5,531 bases of DNA from JALYIM01 sp040003205 (lineage in GTDB: Bacteria > Acidobacteriota > Terriglobia > Terriglobales > Acidobacteriaceae). Shown in pieces: positions 1 to 5,531 of the stretch. The notes under the pieces were generated by a model. The model saw nothing but the letters and a program-made list of their open reading frames with translations. It did not search any database and had not been told where the DNA came from. The stretch lies in the NCBI GenBank assembly GCA_040003205.1, contig JBDUDA010000204.1, positions 1 to 5,531 on the forward strand, read 5' to 3'. The position numbers were made by a program, and so were the translations under genes. Numbering within the stretch: position 1 is the stretch's first letter; each line of letters begins with the position of its first letter.

Positions 1-672
1 ATAGCGCGCGCTGTCCACCGCATGAGCTCGCGAAAAGATAACAGTTTCATCAAACTGAATTGCGCCGCCATTCCCACCGGGCTTCTGGAAAGCGAACTGT
101 TCGGCCATGAGAAGGGTGCTTTTACGGGCGCCATCAGTCAAAAGATTGGAAGGCTCGAATTGGCCGACAAAGGCACGCTTTTTCTCGACGAAGTGGGAGA
201 TATCCCTCTCGACCTGCAACCGAAATTGCTCCGGGTCTTGCAGGATCAGGAGTTCGAGCGTCTGGGGGGCAACCGGACGATCAAAGTAAATACCCGGCTG
301 GTGGCGGCAACGAATCGTGATTTGGCAAAGAGTGTGGCCGAACGCGAGTTTCGCAGCGACTTGTTTTATCGCCTGAACGTCTTTCCGATATGCATGCCGC
401 CCTTACGCGAGCGGGAAAGCGACGTGCCATTGCTCGTACGATATTTCGTACAGAAGTATTCCCGCCGCATGAACAAGCAAATAGAGACTATCCCGGTCGA
501 GACTATGGTCGCTTTATCAAGCTGGAAGTGGCCGGGCAACGTAAGAGAGCTTGAGAATTTTCTCGAAAGGTCTGTGATTTTATCGGATGGCCCCGTGCTG
601 AATGTTCCACTCGCCGAACTCAGAATTGGCGACTACAACGGGCAGGAAGGGGACGGCACCCTTGAGACTTAG
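1..672 (+). CDS. sigma-54-dependent transcriptional activator (FhlA type), AAA+ domain, 5' end outside window, cut short by in-frame TAG
   Basis: Enhancer-binding proteins of this family use ATP hydrolysis to remodel the closed sigma-54 RNA polymerase complex. The frame is open from base 1. Its first residues (IARAVH) are the helix that follows the Walker A loop, so the ATG at 22 is not the true start, and the Walker A loop and any sensory domain lie upstream. Visible landmarks, counting codons from base 1, are the GAFTGA loop that contacts sigma-54 (codons 39-44), Walker B LFLDEVGD (about 60-67), the arginine-finger segment FRSDLFYRLNVFP (about 117-129) and the sensor II motif WPGNVREL (about 177-184). 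All key AAA+ residues in view are intact. The family normally ends in a Fis-type helix-turn-helix. Here a TAG at 670-672 stops translation just before it, although the domain is still encoded in the same frame downstream. As written, the product would bind sigma-54 but lack its own DNA-binding domain. FhlA-like assignment is from motif similarity and the target genes are unknown. Confidence 0.9.
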   Translation: MARAVHRMSSRKDNSFIKLNCAAIPTGLLESELFGHEKGAFTGAISQKIGRLELADKGTLFLDEVGDIPLDLQPKLLRVLQDQEFERLGGNRTIKVNTRLVAATNRDLAKSVAEREFRSDLFYRLNVFPICMPPLRERESDVPLLVRYFVQKYSRRMNKQIETIPVETMVALSSWKWPGNVRELENFLERSVILSDGPVLNVPLAELRIGDYNGQEGDGTLET

Positions 673-822
673 GAGCGGGAACAGATCATTCGAACCCTGA
701 GAGACACGCGGGGAGTGATCGCAGGTCTGCACGGAGCCGCAGTTCGCCTGGGCCTTAAGCGAACCACTTTGCAATCCAGAATGATCAAGCTGGGGATTTC
801 GCGCGACAATTACGTCGACTGA
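673..822 (+). pseudogene. severed Fis-type helix-turn-helix of the sigma-54 activator, read in frame after TAG
   Basis: After the TAG the same frame runs for 49 codons to a TGA at 820-822. It reads EREQIIRTLRDTRG, then GAAVRLGLKRTTLQSRM and KLGIS, which is the C-terminal DNA-binding domain of FhlA-type activators. In the family the segment before it usually reads LE-x-x-ER. Here it is LET-stop-ER, so exactly one codon is replaced and no bases are gained or lost. That points to a point nonsense change or a base-call error, not a frameshift. The domain shows no other damage, which suggests that the change is recent, that it is a sequencing error, or that the domain is still made by readthrough or re-initiation. 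AGGAG at 671-675 overlaps the stop, but only rare start codons (ATC 685, ATT 688) lie at a suitable distance. The bases from 823 to 1020 contain no gene I can recognise. Confidence 0.8.
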
Positions 823-892
823 GCGAGCATAGGATGTTTCACCGCGTTGCTCGACATGCCATCCGTCTGTGTAAGTTTCATGAAGCCTGTTC

Positions 893-929
893 CTGACGAA
901 TAATCGGCAGTCTGCCGCAACTCCGTCAG
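893..929. repeat. nested inverted repeat between the sigma-54 activator and the crp-like gene
   Basis: CTGACG (893-898) pairs with CGTCAG (924-929). Inside it CGGCA (905-909) pairs with TGCCG (913-917) around a GTC loop. The two stems are separated by a symmetric six-by-six internal loop. No T-run follows, so it is not a classical intrinsic terminator. It could be a weak terminator for the activator, an operator for the regulator downstream, or chance. The pairing is directly visible and the function is not. Confidence 0.45.
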
Positions 930-1020
930 ACGTTCCCATCGTCAACAATCCTTAATTTCCCAACTCTTGATTTCAAGCCTGTTTACGGAGTTAAAGCTCT
1001 CCTCGAGTTTGGAGGGTGAA

Positions 1021-1467
1021 GTGCGAGGACGCTTTCATTCACTCGCTGGTGTTTGTCGAATGAGTTGGGTACCTCGAATGGACACTCCACTAATCACGAG
1101 TCCGGACGTAAGCCTTCCCCAGCACCATACGCGGATATCAGCGAGCTTCGCGATTCTTGGGTGGACCCAGCAGCAGCGAAAGAAGCTCACTTCAAGTGAG
1201 GCGGCGGAGCGGCGATGGGATCCGGTGTACTTATTTTTTTGCGGAGTTCTTTGGCGCTCCCAGGGCGATACGGCCGCGGGCTGGGAATTGATTCACGCTC
1301 TGAGGAGCTGGGATGGACAGGCCAGGGCAATCGCCGCTGCGTCTTTGTCACATACTGAGCACGCCCGGTTGCTGGTGCGGGACTTACGACGAACTACAAG
1401 TGGCTTCAATGAAGTCAGCGATTCGGCAGCCGCTCCCCCTGGGCCGCAAATTTCTGGAAAGGTGCAG
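1021..1467 (+). other. open frame upstream of and in frame with the crp-like gene; HEAT-like segment, possible N-terminal domain or leader gene
   Basis: This frame has no stop from 904 through 2181. The best-supported start is GTG 1021, preceded by GGAGGG at 1011-1016 with four bases between. TTG 967 and ATG 1060 and 1078 are alternatives. The first 60 or so codons look unlike a conserved protein. From about residue 66 (WDPVYLFF) the sequence becomes protein-like, and AGWELIHAL followed by ARAIAAASL (residues 86-109) resembles a HEAT-type helix pair. I recall short HEAT-like proteins encoded just before Crp/Fnr genes in Acidobacteriota, normally with their own stop. Here there is none before ATG 1468. 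Either this is an N-terminal domain of a protein of about 386 residues, or the crp-like gene starts independently at 1468 and this stretch is a remnant or leader. A run this long without a stop is unlikely by chance, but the first half may still be non-coding. Confidence 0.4.
1456..1462 (+). promoter_or_regulatory. Shine-Dalgarno site supporting the ATG 1468 start
   Basis: GGAAAGG lies five bases before ATG 1468, a normal position for ribosome binding. Together with the family's usual beginning (NTPYGLEII directly after Met) it favours an independent start for the Crp/Fnr protein over a read-through fusion. It does not exclude a longer form made from GTG 1021. Confidence 0.55.
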
Positions 1468-2181
1468 ATGAATACTCCCTATGGACTCGAAATTATTGAT
1501 AGTTGTTTGAGTTGCAAGCTACGCAAGGATAAGTGGTTTTGCCGTTTCTCACCCGACTTCATGAAATCATTCAGCGCTGCGGGGCACTTGGGTACGTATC
1601 CCGGAAAGGCGTTGCTGTTTGTGGAAGGCCAGATGCCGCGAGGCGCATATGTGCTTTGTTCGGGCAAAGTAAAGTTGTCGACGACTTCGCGAGACGGAAA
1701 GATACTAATTTTGAAAATAGCCGAAGCCGGGGAAGTCCTCGGCCTGAGCGCGGCGATTTCGGGGACTCCTTTTGAAGTCACGGCAGAAACTGCCGGGCCT
1801 TGCCAGGTGAATTTCATTGAACGTGAAGCTTTGATGCGTCTGATGGAGAAGAATGGCGAAATGGGTTTGCACTCGGCGCAGGCCCTGAGCAAAGAATTTC
1901 AAATCGCTTATCGGGATATGCACGAATTGGTGTTGGCTAGGTCGTCCACTGGAAAACTCGCCAGACTCTTACTTTCATGGACGATCGGGCGAGACCCGGC
2001 GCTGAATGAGCTGCGAGTGCGGTCCAGTCTCACCCATGAGGAAATGGCGCAAATGATTGGATCGTCGCGAGAAACCGTGACTCGACTTTTAAGCCATCTC
2101 AAGAGGAAAGAGTTGATCCGTCTGGAAGGATCTACTTTGGTCATCCGCAACAAGACCGCCCTTGAGGCGTTGGCCGCCTGA
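1468..2181 (+). CDS. Crp/Fnr-family transcriptional regulator with N-terminal cysteine cluster
   Basis: This 237-residue protein has the usual length and layout of the family. An N-terminal cap with cysteines 13, 16 and 25 is followed by a cyclic-nucleotide-binding-type beta barrel (about 42-118: FVEGQMPRGAYVLCSGKVKLS, then AEAGEVLGLSA), the dimerisation helix (about 120-155) and a winged helix-turn-helix (about 186-227). LTHEEMAQMIGSSRETVTRLLSHL is the DNA-reading part, and the E-T-V-T-R recognition-helix pattern is kept. It should dimerise and control transcription in response to an unknown signal. The C-x2-C-x8-C cluster plus Cys64 and Cys112 recalls the FeS ligands of FNR, although FNR spacing is C-x2-C-x5-C, so oxygen or redox sensing is only an inference. 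Cyclic-nucleotide binding is not evident. The start is chosen for its ribosome binding site and family similarity, but the frame stays open far upstream and a longer form is possible. The stop is 21 bases before tilS, which suggests co-transcription. Confidence 0.9.
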   Translation: MNTPYGLEIIDSCLSCKLRKDKWFCRFSPDFMKSFSAAGHLGTYPGKALLFVEGQMPRGAYVLCSGKVKLSTTSRDGKILILKIAEAGEVLGLSAAISGTPFEVTAETAGPCQVNFIEREALMRLMEKNGEMGLHSAQALSKEFQIAYRDMHELVLARSSTGKLARLLLSWTIGRDPALNELRVRSSLTHEEMAQMIGSSRETVTRLLSHLKRKELIRLEGSTLVIRNKTALEALAA

Positions 2182-2202
2182 AGGTCTCAGCGGCTTTTCT
2201 GG

Positions 2203-3669
2203 ATGTACCATGGAGGGGTGGAAAGGCTGAAAAAAGGCGTCACTGAATGCATCCGTAAGCATGCGCTTTTGAAGCCCGGAGATCGTTTAGGCGTGGCGGT
2301 TTCGGGAGGCGCGGACTCCGTGGCGCTGCTACGGCTAATGCTGGAGCTGCGAGGGGACATGGGGTTCCTACTTTCGGTCGTTCATTTCAATCACAAGTTA
2401 CGCGGAACAGAATCCGAGGACGATGAGCTATTCGTCAGGAATCTCGCGTCCGCTCATAAACTCGAGTTCTTCTGTGACAGTGGGGATGTTGCGACACATG
2501 CGCGGGAAGTAGGGTTGAGCCTGGAGGCTGCCGCGCGGCGTTTGCGCTATGAATATTTTCGGAAACTGCTTGAGAGCCACGCGCTGAATCGGATTGCAAC
2601 TGCGCACACCATGAATGATCAAGCCGAAACGGTTTTGCTCAAACTGGCTCGGGGAGCAGGGTCGCGAGGGCTGGCAGGTGTTTATCCGAGGTTAGAGATG
2701 CCGAGCCCGGTAGCGGCTGGAGAACTGCGCCCTGATCCGGCTTGCGTCATCAGGCCGTTGCTCTGGTCCAAACGGCAAGACGTTTTGGAATATCTCGCGG
2801 TCATCAAGCAACCGTGGCGGCAAGACAGCAGCAATCGCGATCTGAGGCACGCGCGCAACCGCGTCCGGCATGGAATTTTGCCTCGGCTAGAACGCCATGT
2901 GAATTCAGCAGTCGTAGAAGTCCTATCTGACGCCGCGGAAATTGCACGAGCCGAAGAGCACTACTGGGAGGATGAGGTTTCGCGGTTGCTGCCATTGATG
3001 TGGAAACCTCGAGTTCGCGAGGCGCTCAGTGAAGCCAAGCGGGATTCAAGAGCCTGCTGCCTTGACGTTGGATTATTGGCCGAGTTGCCTCTGGCATCCC
3101 AGCGGCGGGTGGTACGCGCGGCAGCCCACGACCTGGGCCTGGGTTTAGAGTTTCGTCATGTGGAGCAACTCCTCGAGATCGCGTCTCCGCTGACGGCTTC
3201 GCGGTCATCAGTGATGCTTCCCCATCAATGGACGGTGTTTCGGGATAAGAGTGCGCTGCGATTCGAGCGGACAGAAGCGCCGGAGGTGATTTCCTACGAA
3301 TACAATCTAGCCGTTCCGGGACGAGTGGAAGTCCCGGAAATTGGCAGGTCATTTGAATCGGTAGTTGTTGCCGCGGCGACCCGGGGCAAGAGAAATGTAA
3401 CTTTGCTGGGTCCCAAGCCGCCGGGTGATCTGCTAGTCCGAAACTGGCGAGCGGGAGACCGTTTTTGGCCAGCGCATCGAAAAGGTCCCATGAAAATCAA
3501 GGAGTTGCTTCAGGAGCAACACATAAGCGGAGCCGAAAGAAAACTATGGCCGGTTATTCTGAGCGGCGAGCAAGTCGTCTGGATGCGGGGGTTTCCGTCT
3601 CCTTCGCGGCTGCTGACACGAGAACCAGCGGGAGAATCTGTAATGATCCGCGAATTGCCATTGGAGTGA
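2203..3669 (+). CDS. tilS: tRNA(Ile)-lysidine synthase
   Basis: TilS uses ATP and lysine to convert the wobble cytidine of tRNA-Ile(CAU) to lysidine in the cytoplasm, so that the tRNA reads AUA and is charged with isoleucine. It is normally essential. The 488-residue protein opens with the PP-loop ATP-pyrophosphatase domain (about 28-215), with the SGGADS loop at 34-39, HFNHKLRG at 61-68, EAAARRLRYEYF at 108-119 and HTMNDQAETVLLKLARG at 135-151. Next comes an arginine-rich segment (RHARNRVRHGILPRLE) typical of the tRNA-binding part, and a variable middle domain. The C-terminal TilS domain runs from about 410 to 480 (RNWRAGDRFWPAH, KIKELLQEQHI, ERKLWPVILSG, VWMRGF). All domains look complete. 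The start is uncertain: ATG 2203 has no clear ribosome binding site, and GTG 2218 sits directly behind GGAGGG, too close to use it. The 21-base gap after the crp-like gene suggests co-transcription, and an hpt-like gene and ftsH follow. Confidence 0.95.
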   Translation: MYHGGVERLKKGVTECIRKHALLKPGDRLGVAVSGGADSVALLRLMLELRGDMGFLLSVVHFNHKLRGTESEDDELFVRNLASAHKLEFFCDSGDVATHAREVGLSLEAAARRLRYEYFRKLLESHALNRIATAHTMNDQAETVLLKLARGAGSRGLAGVYPRLEMPSPVAAGELRPDPACVIRPLLWSKRQDVLEYLAVIKQPWRQDSSNRDLRHARNRVRHGILPRLERHVNSAVVEVLSDAAEIARAEEHYWEDEVSRLLPLMWKPRVREALSEAKRDSRACCLDVGLLAELPLASQRRVVRAAAHDLGLGLEFRHVEQLLEIASPLTASRSSVMLPHQWTVFRDKSALRFERTEAPEVISYEYNLAVPGRVEVPEIGRSFESVVVAAATRGKRNVTLLGPKPPGDLLVRNWRAGDRFWPAHRKGPMKIKELLQEQHISGAERKLWPVILSGEQVVWMRGFPSPSRLLTREPAGESVMIRELPLE

Positions 3670-3727
3670 GGGTATTTAGGCGTGAACAGCCAAATGACGG
3701 GTACCTAAAGACGCATCTGGTAGTTGT

Positions 3728-3757
3728 TTGGAAGGCCCGCGCGAGGATTAAGATAAT
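3728..3757 (+). promoter_or_regulatory. candidate sigma-70-type promoter before the hpt-like gene
   Basis: TTGGAA (3728-3733) and GATAAT (3752-3757) match the -35 and -10 consensus at four and five of six positions, with an 18-base spacer. A transcript would begin near 3764, only about 20 bases before the TTG start. Nothing else in the 115-base gap after tilS is striking, and the hpt-like gene may simply be co-transcribed with tilS. Confidence 0.3.
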
Positions 3758-3784
3758 TCGAGTATTGAGATAACCCTAAACGAC

Positions 3785-4324
3785 TTGGAGCAACTCTCCA
3801 AACCGGAACCATTACGCACGGTCATTGCGGCCGAGCAGATACAGAAACGCGTCCGCGAGATGGCGCGACAAATCTCCGCCGACTACGTCGGGAAGACCAT
3901 CCACGCTTTGGCAGTTCTGGAAAACGGATTCATTTTCCTGGGTGATTTGGTCCGGGAACTCGATGGTGCGGTTATTTGCCAGTTCATCAAGCCGCGCTAT
4001 CGCACCCAGCCGGAGCGGGAATCCACCGAAGTGCTGGAAATATTTTTCAGCCACGAGCTCGATATCCGCGGTCAGCACGTACTTCTTATTGAGGGCCTGG
4101 TGCATTCCGGAGTTACGACAGAATTTTTGATGAGCGACTTGCTCGGTCGCGGCGCAGCGTCGGTGAAACTAGCTACGTTACTCGACCGGCAATCGGCGCG
4201 GAGAGTATTTTTGCAGCCCGACTACTTTGGCTTCCTGGTGGATGACAACTTTTTGATCGGCTATGGTCTCGGCGATGCGGACCAAACAGGGCGAAATCTC
4301 CCCTATGTGGCCAAGAGAGCGTGA
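3785..4324 (+). CDS. hypoxanthine phosphoribosyltransferase-like protein with degenerate active site
   Basis: Hpt normally joins hypoxanthine or guanine to PRPP in purine salvage. The 179-residue length and framework match the family: EQIQKRVREMARQISADY (17-34), FIFLGDLVREL (49-59), the PRPP-loop region at 99-112, GRGAASVKLATLLDR (121-135), then FGFLVDDNFLIGYGL (148-162) and RNLPYV (170-175). Catalytic positions differ from the norm. The usual VEDIVDTG signature is here IEGLVHSG (102-109), so the second acidic residue is Gly104 and the catalytic-base Asp is His107. The L-K-G loop is Leu45-Glu46-Asn47, S-S-Y is Pro70-Arg71-Tyr72, and the purine-binding Lys is Arg135. It may have lost or changed activity. 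No frame damage is seen, so it is probably expressed. The only common-type start is TTG 3785 (in frame back to the stop at 3749), without a ribosome binding site. It lies between tilS and ftsH, where true hpt (hprT) sits in many bacteria. Family assignment is firm and activity is doubtful. Confidence 0.85.
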   Translation: MEQLSKPEPLRTVIAAEQIQKRVREMARQISADYVGKTIHALAVLENGFIFLGDLVRELDGAVICQFIKPRYRTQPERESTEVLEIFFSHELDIRGQHVLLIEGLVHSGVTTEFLMSDLLGRGAASVKLATLLDRQSARRVFLQPDYFGFLVDDNFLIGYGLGDADQTGRNLPYVAKRA

Positions 4325-4396
4325 GCGCGTACACGTGCGAATTGACGTGACCTAAGTTACCAGTACAGCGGGCCACATTTTTACAGGTAGAGGGTT

Positions 4397-4402
4397 TAGA
4401 AT
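4397..4402 (+). promoter_or_regulatory. candidate -10 element for ftsH
   Basis: TAGAAT matches TATAAT at five of six positions and lies 114 bases before the ftsH start. No good -35 hexamer is found at the right distance. TTGACG at 4342-4347 is a fair -35, but its partner region (TACAGC, 4364-4369) is a poor -10. If TAGAAT is used, the mRNA leader would be about 110 bases and would contain the hairpin at 4456-4500. Confidence 0.3.
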
Positions 4403-4455
4403 GACGTTTAGCCAAAATCTCCAATCCAAATGTTGCGGCCTGCATCTAAATAACG

Positions 4456-4500
4456 AGTTGCGCGGCCCGATTGGCTTAGCGGTTGGAGCAGGGCGCAACT
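4456..4500 (+). repeat. 8-bp perfect inverted repeat in the ftsH leader, probable mRNA hairpin
   Basis: AGTTGCGC (4456-4463) is the exact reverse complement of GCGCAACT (4493-4500), with a possible extra G-U pair at 4455/4501. The 29-base interior can pair further: GCTT (4474-4477) with GAGC (4486-4489), closing a loop AGCGGTTG. The structure ends five bases before the AGGAG ribosome binding site of ftsH, so it could influence translation or mRNA stability. There is no T-run, so it is not an intrinsic terminator. The pairing is seen directly and a regulatory role is inferred. Confidence 0.5.
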
Positions 4501-4505
4501 TTCTC

Positions 4506-4510
4506 AGGAG
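4506..4510 (+). promoter_or_regulatory. Shine-Dalgarno site that fixes the GTG start of ftsH
   Basis: AGGAG lies six bases before GTG 4517. Since no ATG is present at the expected beginning of FtsH, this site decides the start. Confidence 0.8.
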
Positions 4511-4516
4511 TTTCAG

Positions 4517-5531
4517 GTGAATTCAACAGTCAAGACGGTAGTTTTCTGGTTGGTGATTGGAATTTCGGCGCTGCTCCTATGGCAGGTGGTCAGAGGCGCA
4601 AACAGCGGCCAAAAAGAGAAGGACGTCAACTTCTCGCAATTCATGTCGGACGTAGACCAAGGCAATATCAAAGAGGTCACGATCACCGGCATGGACGTTC
4701 ATGGCAAATTTCATAGCGACGGATCGGGCTTTCATACCACGGTTCCGGCGAGCTATCCGGATATGATTCGGTCGCTTCGCGAGAAGAACGTCAACATCAA
4801 TATTCGCGACGCTAACAGCGGAAGCTGGGGATGGCTGATCAATCTGGCGCCCTTGGCTCTGCTGGCTGCGCTCTGGTTTTTCATGATTCGACAGATGCAG
4901 ACCGGCGGAAACAAGGCGCTGTCATTCGGAAAGAGCCGCGCCCGGCTGCTGTCGATGCAGCAGAAGAAAGTTACTTTTAAGGACGTTGCTGGCGTTGAAG
5001 AAGCTAAAGAAGAACTGAAAGAGATCATTGAATTTCTGCGCGAGGCGCAGAAGTTCCAGAAGTTGGGCGGACGCATTCCCAAGGGTGTGCTGCTCGTCGG
5101 GCCTCCAGGGACGGGTAAGACGCTGCTGGCACGAGCGGTCGCTGGCGAAGCGAATGTGCCGTTCTTCTCAATCTCCGGATCCGATTTCGTGGAAATGTTC
5201 GTCGGCGTAGGCGCAAGCCGCGTGCGTGATCTATTCGAACAGGGAAAGAAGAATGCTCCCTGCATCATCTTTATTGACGAAATCGACGCCGTCGGACGCC
5301 ATCGCGGCGCTGGTTTAGGCGGCGGACACGACGAACGCGAGCAGACACTAAATCAGTTGCTGGTTGAGATGGACGGCTTCGAATCCAATGAAGGCGTCAT
5401 CTTGATGGCGGCGACCAACCGGCCCGATGTCCTTGATCCAGCGCTGTTAAGACCTGGGCGCTTTGATCGGCGGGTAGTGGTGAATCGTCCGGATGTGAGA
5501 GGGCGCGAAGAGATTTTGCGCGTGCATACTC
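4517..5531 (+). CDS. ftsH: ATP-dependent zinc metalloprotease FtsH, 3' end outside window
   Basis: FtsH is a membrane-anchored hexamer that extracts and degrades membrane and short-lived cytoplasmic proteins. The first 338 codons are present. Residues 7-24 form the first membrane helix, about 25-105 the small extracytoplasmic domain, and about 106-124 the second helix. The AAA+ domain follows: VTFKDVAGVEEAKEEL (152-167), Walker A GPPGTGKT (195-202), the pore loop MFVGVGASRVRD (227-238), Walker B IFIDEID (251-257), and the second region of homology with Arg312 and Arg315 in LRPGRFDR, the expected arginine fingers. All are intact. The HEXXH zinc protease domain would follow beyond the window and cannot be checked. 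The start is GTG 4517, chosen for its AGGAG site and because the membrane helix begins right after it. It follows the hpt-like gene by 192 bases that contain a candidate promoter and a hairpin, so it may have its own transcript. Confidence 0.97.
   Translation, partial: MNSTVKTVVFWLVIGISALLLWQVVRGANSGQKEKDVNFSQFMSDVDQGNIKEVTITGMDVHGKFHSDGSGFHTTVPASYPDMIRSLREKNVNINIRDANSGSWGWLINLAPLALLAALWFFMIRQMQTGGNKALSFGKSRARLLSMQQKKVTFKDVAGVEEAKEELKEIIEFLREAQKFQKLGGRIPKGVLLVGPPGTGKTLLARAVAGEANVPFFSISGSDFVEMFVGVGASRVRDLFEQGKKNAPCIIFIDEIDAVGRHRGAGLGGGHDEREQTLNQLLVEMDGFESNEGVILMAATNRPDVLDPALLRPGRFDRRVVVNRPDVRGREEILRVHT

Noticed and set aside
22..24. ATG as the start of the sigma-54 activator
   Set aside because: The preceding in-frame codons encode the conserved helix after Walker A, so the gene begins upstream of the window.
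580..948. Minus-strand open frame of 122 codons over the end of the activator
   Set aside because: It overlaps the conserved helix-turn-helix coding on the plus strand and shows no protein-like motifs.
966..977. Palindrome CTTGATTTCAAG, a possible Crp/Fnr operator
   Set aside because: It is short (5-bp arms), does not fit the FNR or CRP consensus spacing, and is plausible by chance.
3675..3709. TTTAGG and CCTAAA inverted repeat after tilS as a terminator
   Set aside because: The stem is weak and AT-rich with a 23-base loop, and no T-run follows.
3465..3773. Plus-strand open frame overlapping the end of tilS
   Set aside because: Most of it is an out-of-frame reading of the conserved TilS C-terminal domain, and the remainder shows no motif.
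4466..4496. tRNA-like D-arm (GCTTAGCGGTTGGAGC) before ftsH
   Set aside because: No matching acceptor, anticodon or T stem follows, and no CCA end. It is better explained as the interior of the leader hairpin.
4753..5268. Long minus-strand open frame of 171 codons
   Set aside because: It lies wholly opposite the conserved ftsH coding sequence, has no recognisable domain and reads as a codon-bias shadow.

Overview
The window is ordinary chromosomal DNA of moderate GC content, probably from a member of the Acidobacteriota. That placement is an inference. It rests on recall of how the FhlA-type sigma-54 activator and the Crp/Fnr regulator look in that phylum (the Crp-like protein opens NTPYGLEIIDSCLSCKLR), not on a database search. 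All genes read on the plus strand. No phage, transposon, CRISPR, rRNA or convincing tRNA was found.

Region 1-822 holds the 3' part of a sigma-54-dependent activator of FhlA type. Its AAA+ domain is intact up to an in-frame TAG at 670-672. The same frame then continues as a clear Fis-type helix-turn-helix up to a TGA at 820-822. The activator is therefore either a pseudogene or makes a protein without its DNA-binding domain. Region 823-1020 has no recognisable gene but contains a nested inverted repeat (893-929).

Region 1021-2181 is one uninterrupted frame. Its second part (1468-2181) is a complete Crp/Fnr-family regulator with a good ribosome binding site and three N-terminal cysteines. Its first part looks from about 1216 onward like a short HEAT-type helical protein and has no stop before the Crp/Fnr part. 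It is either a separate leader gene that lost its stop or an N-terminal domain.

Region 2203-5531 carries tilS, an hpt-like gene and the first 338 codons of ftsH, the tilS-hpt-ftsH order known from many bacteria including Bacillus subtilis. TilS makes lysidine in tRNA-Ile(CAU), and FtsH is the membrane AAA+ protease. The middle gene has the fold and length of hypoxanthine phosphoribosyltransferase, but several of its catalytic positions are substituted. It may be a non-catalytic or differently specific relative kept for a regulatory role.

The 192-nt ftsH leader holds an 8-bp perfect inverted repeat that ends five bases before the Shine-Dalgarno sequence, a possible control element. No wholly new multi-gene system is visible. 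The main oddities are the in-frame stop in the activator, the in-frame HEAT-like/Crp junction, the degenerate Hpt and the ftsH leader hairpin.
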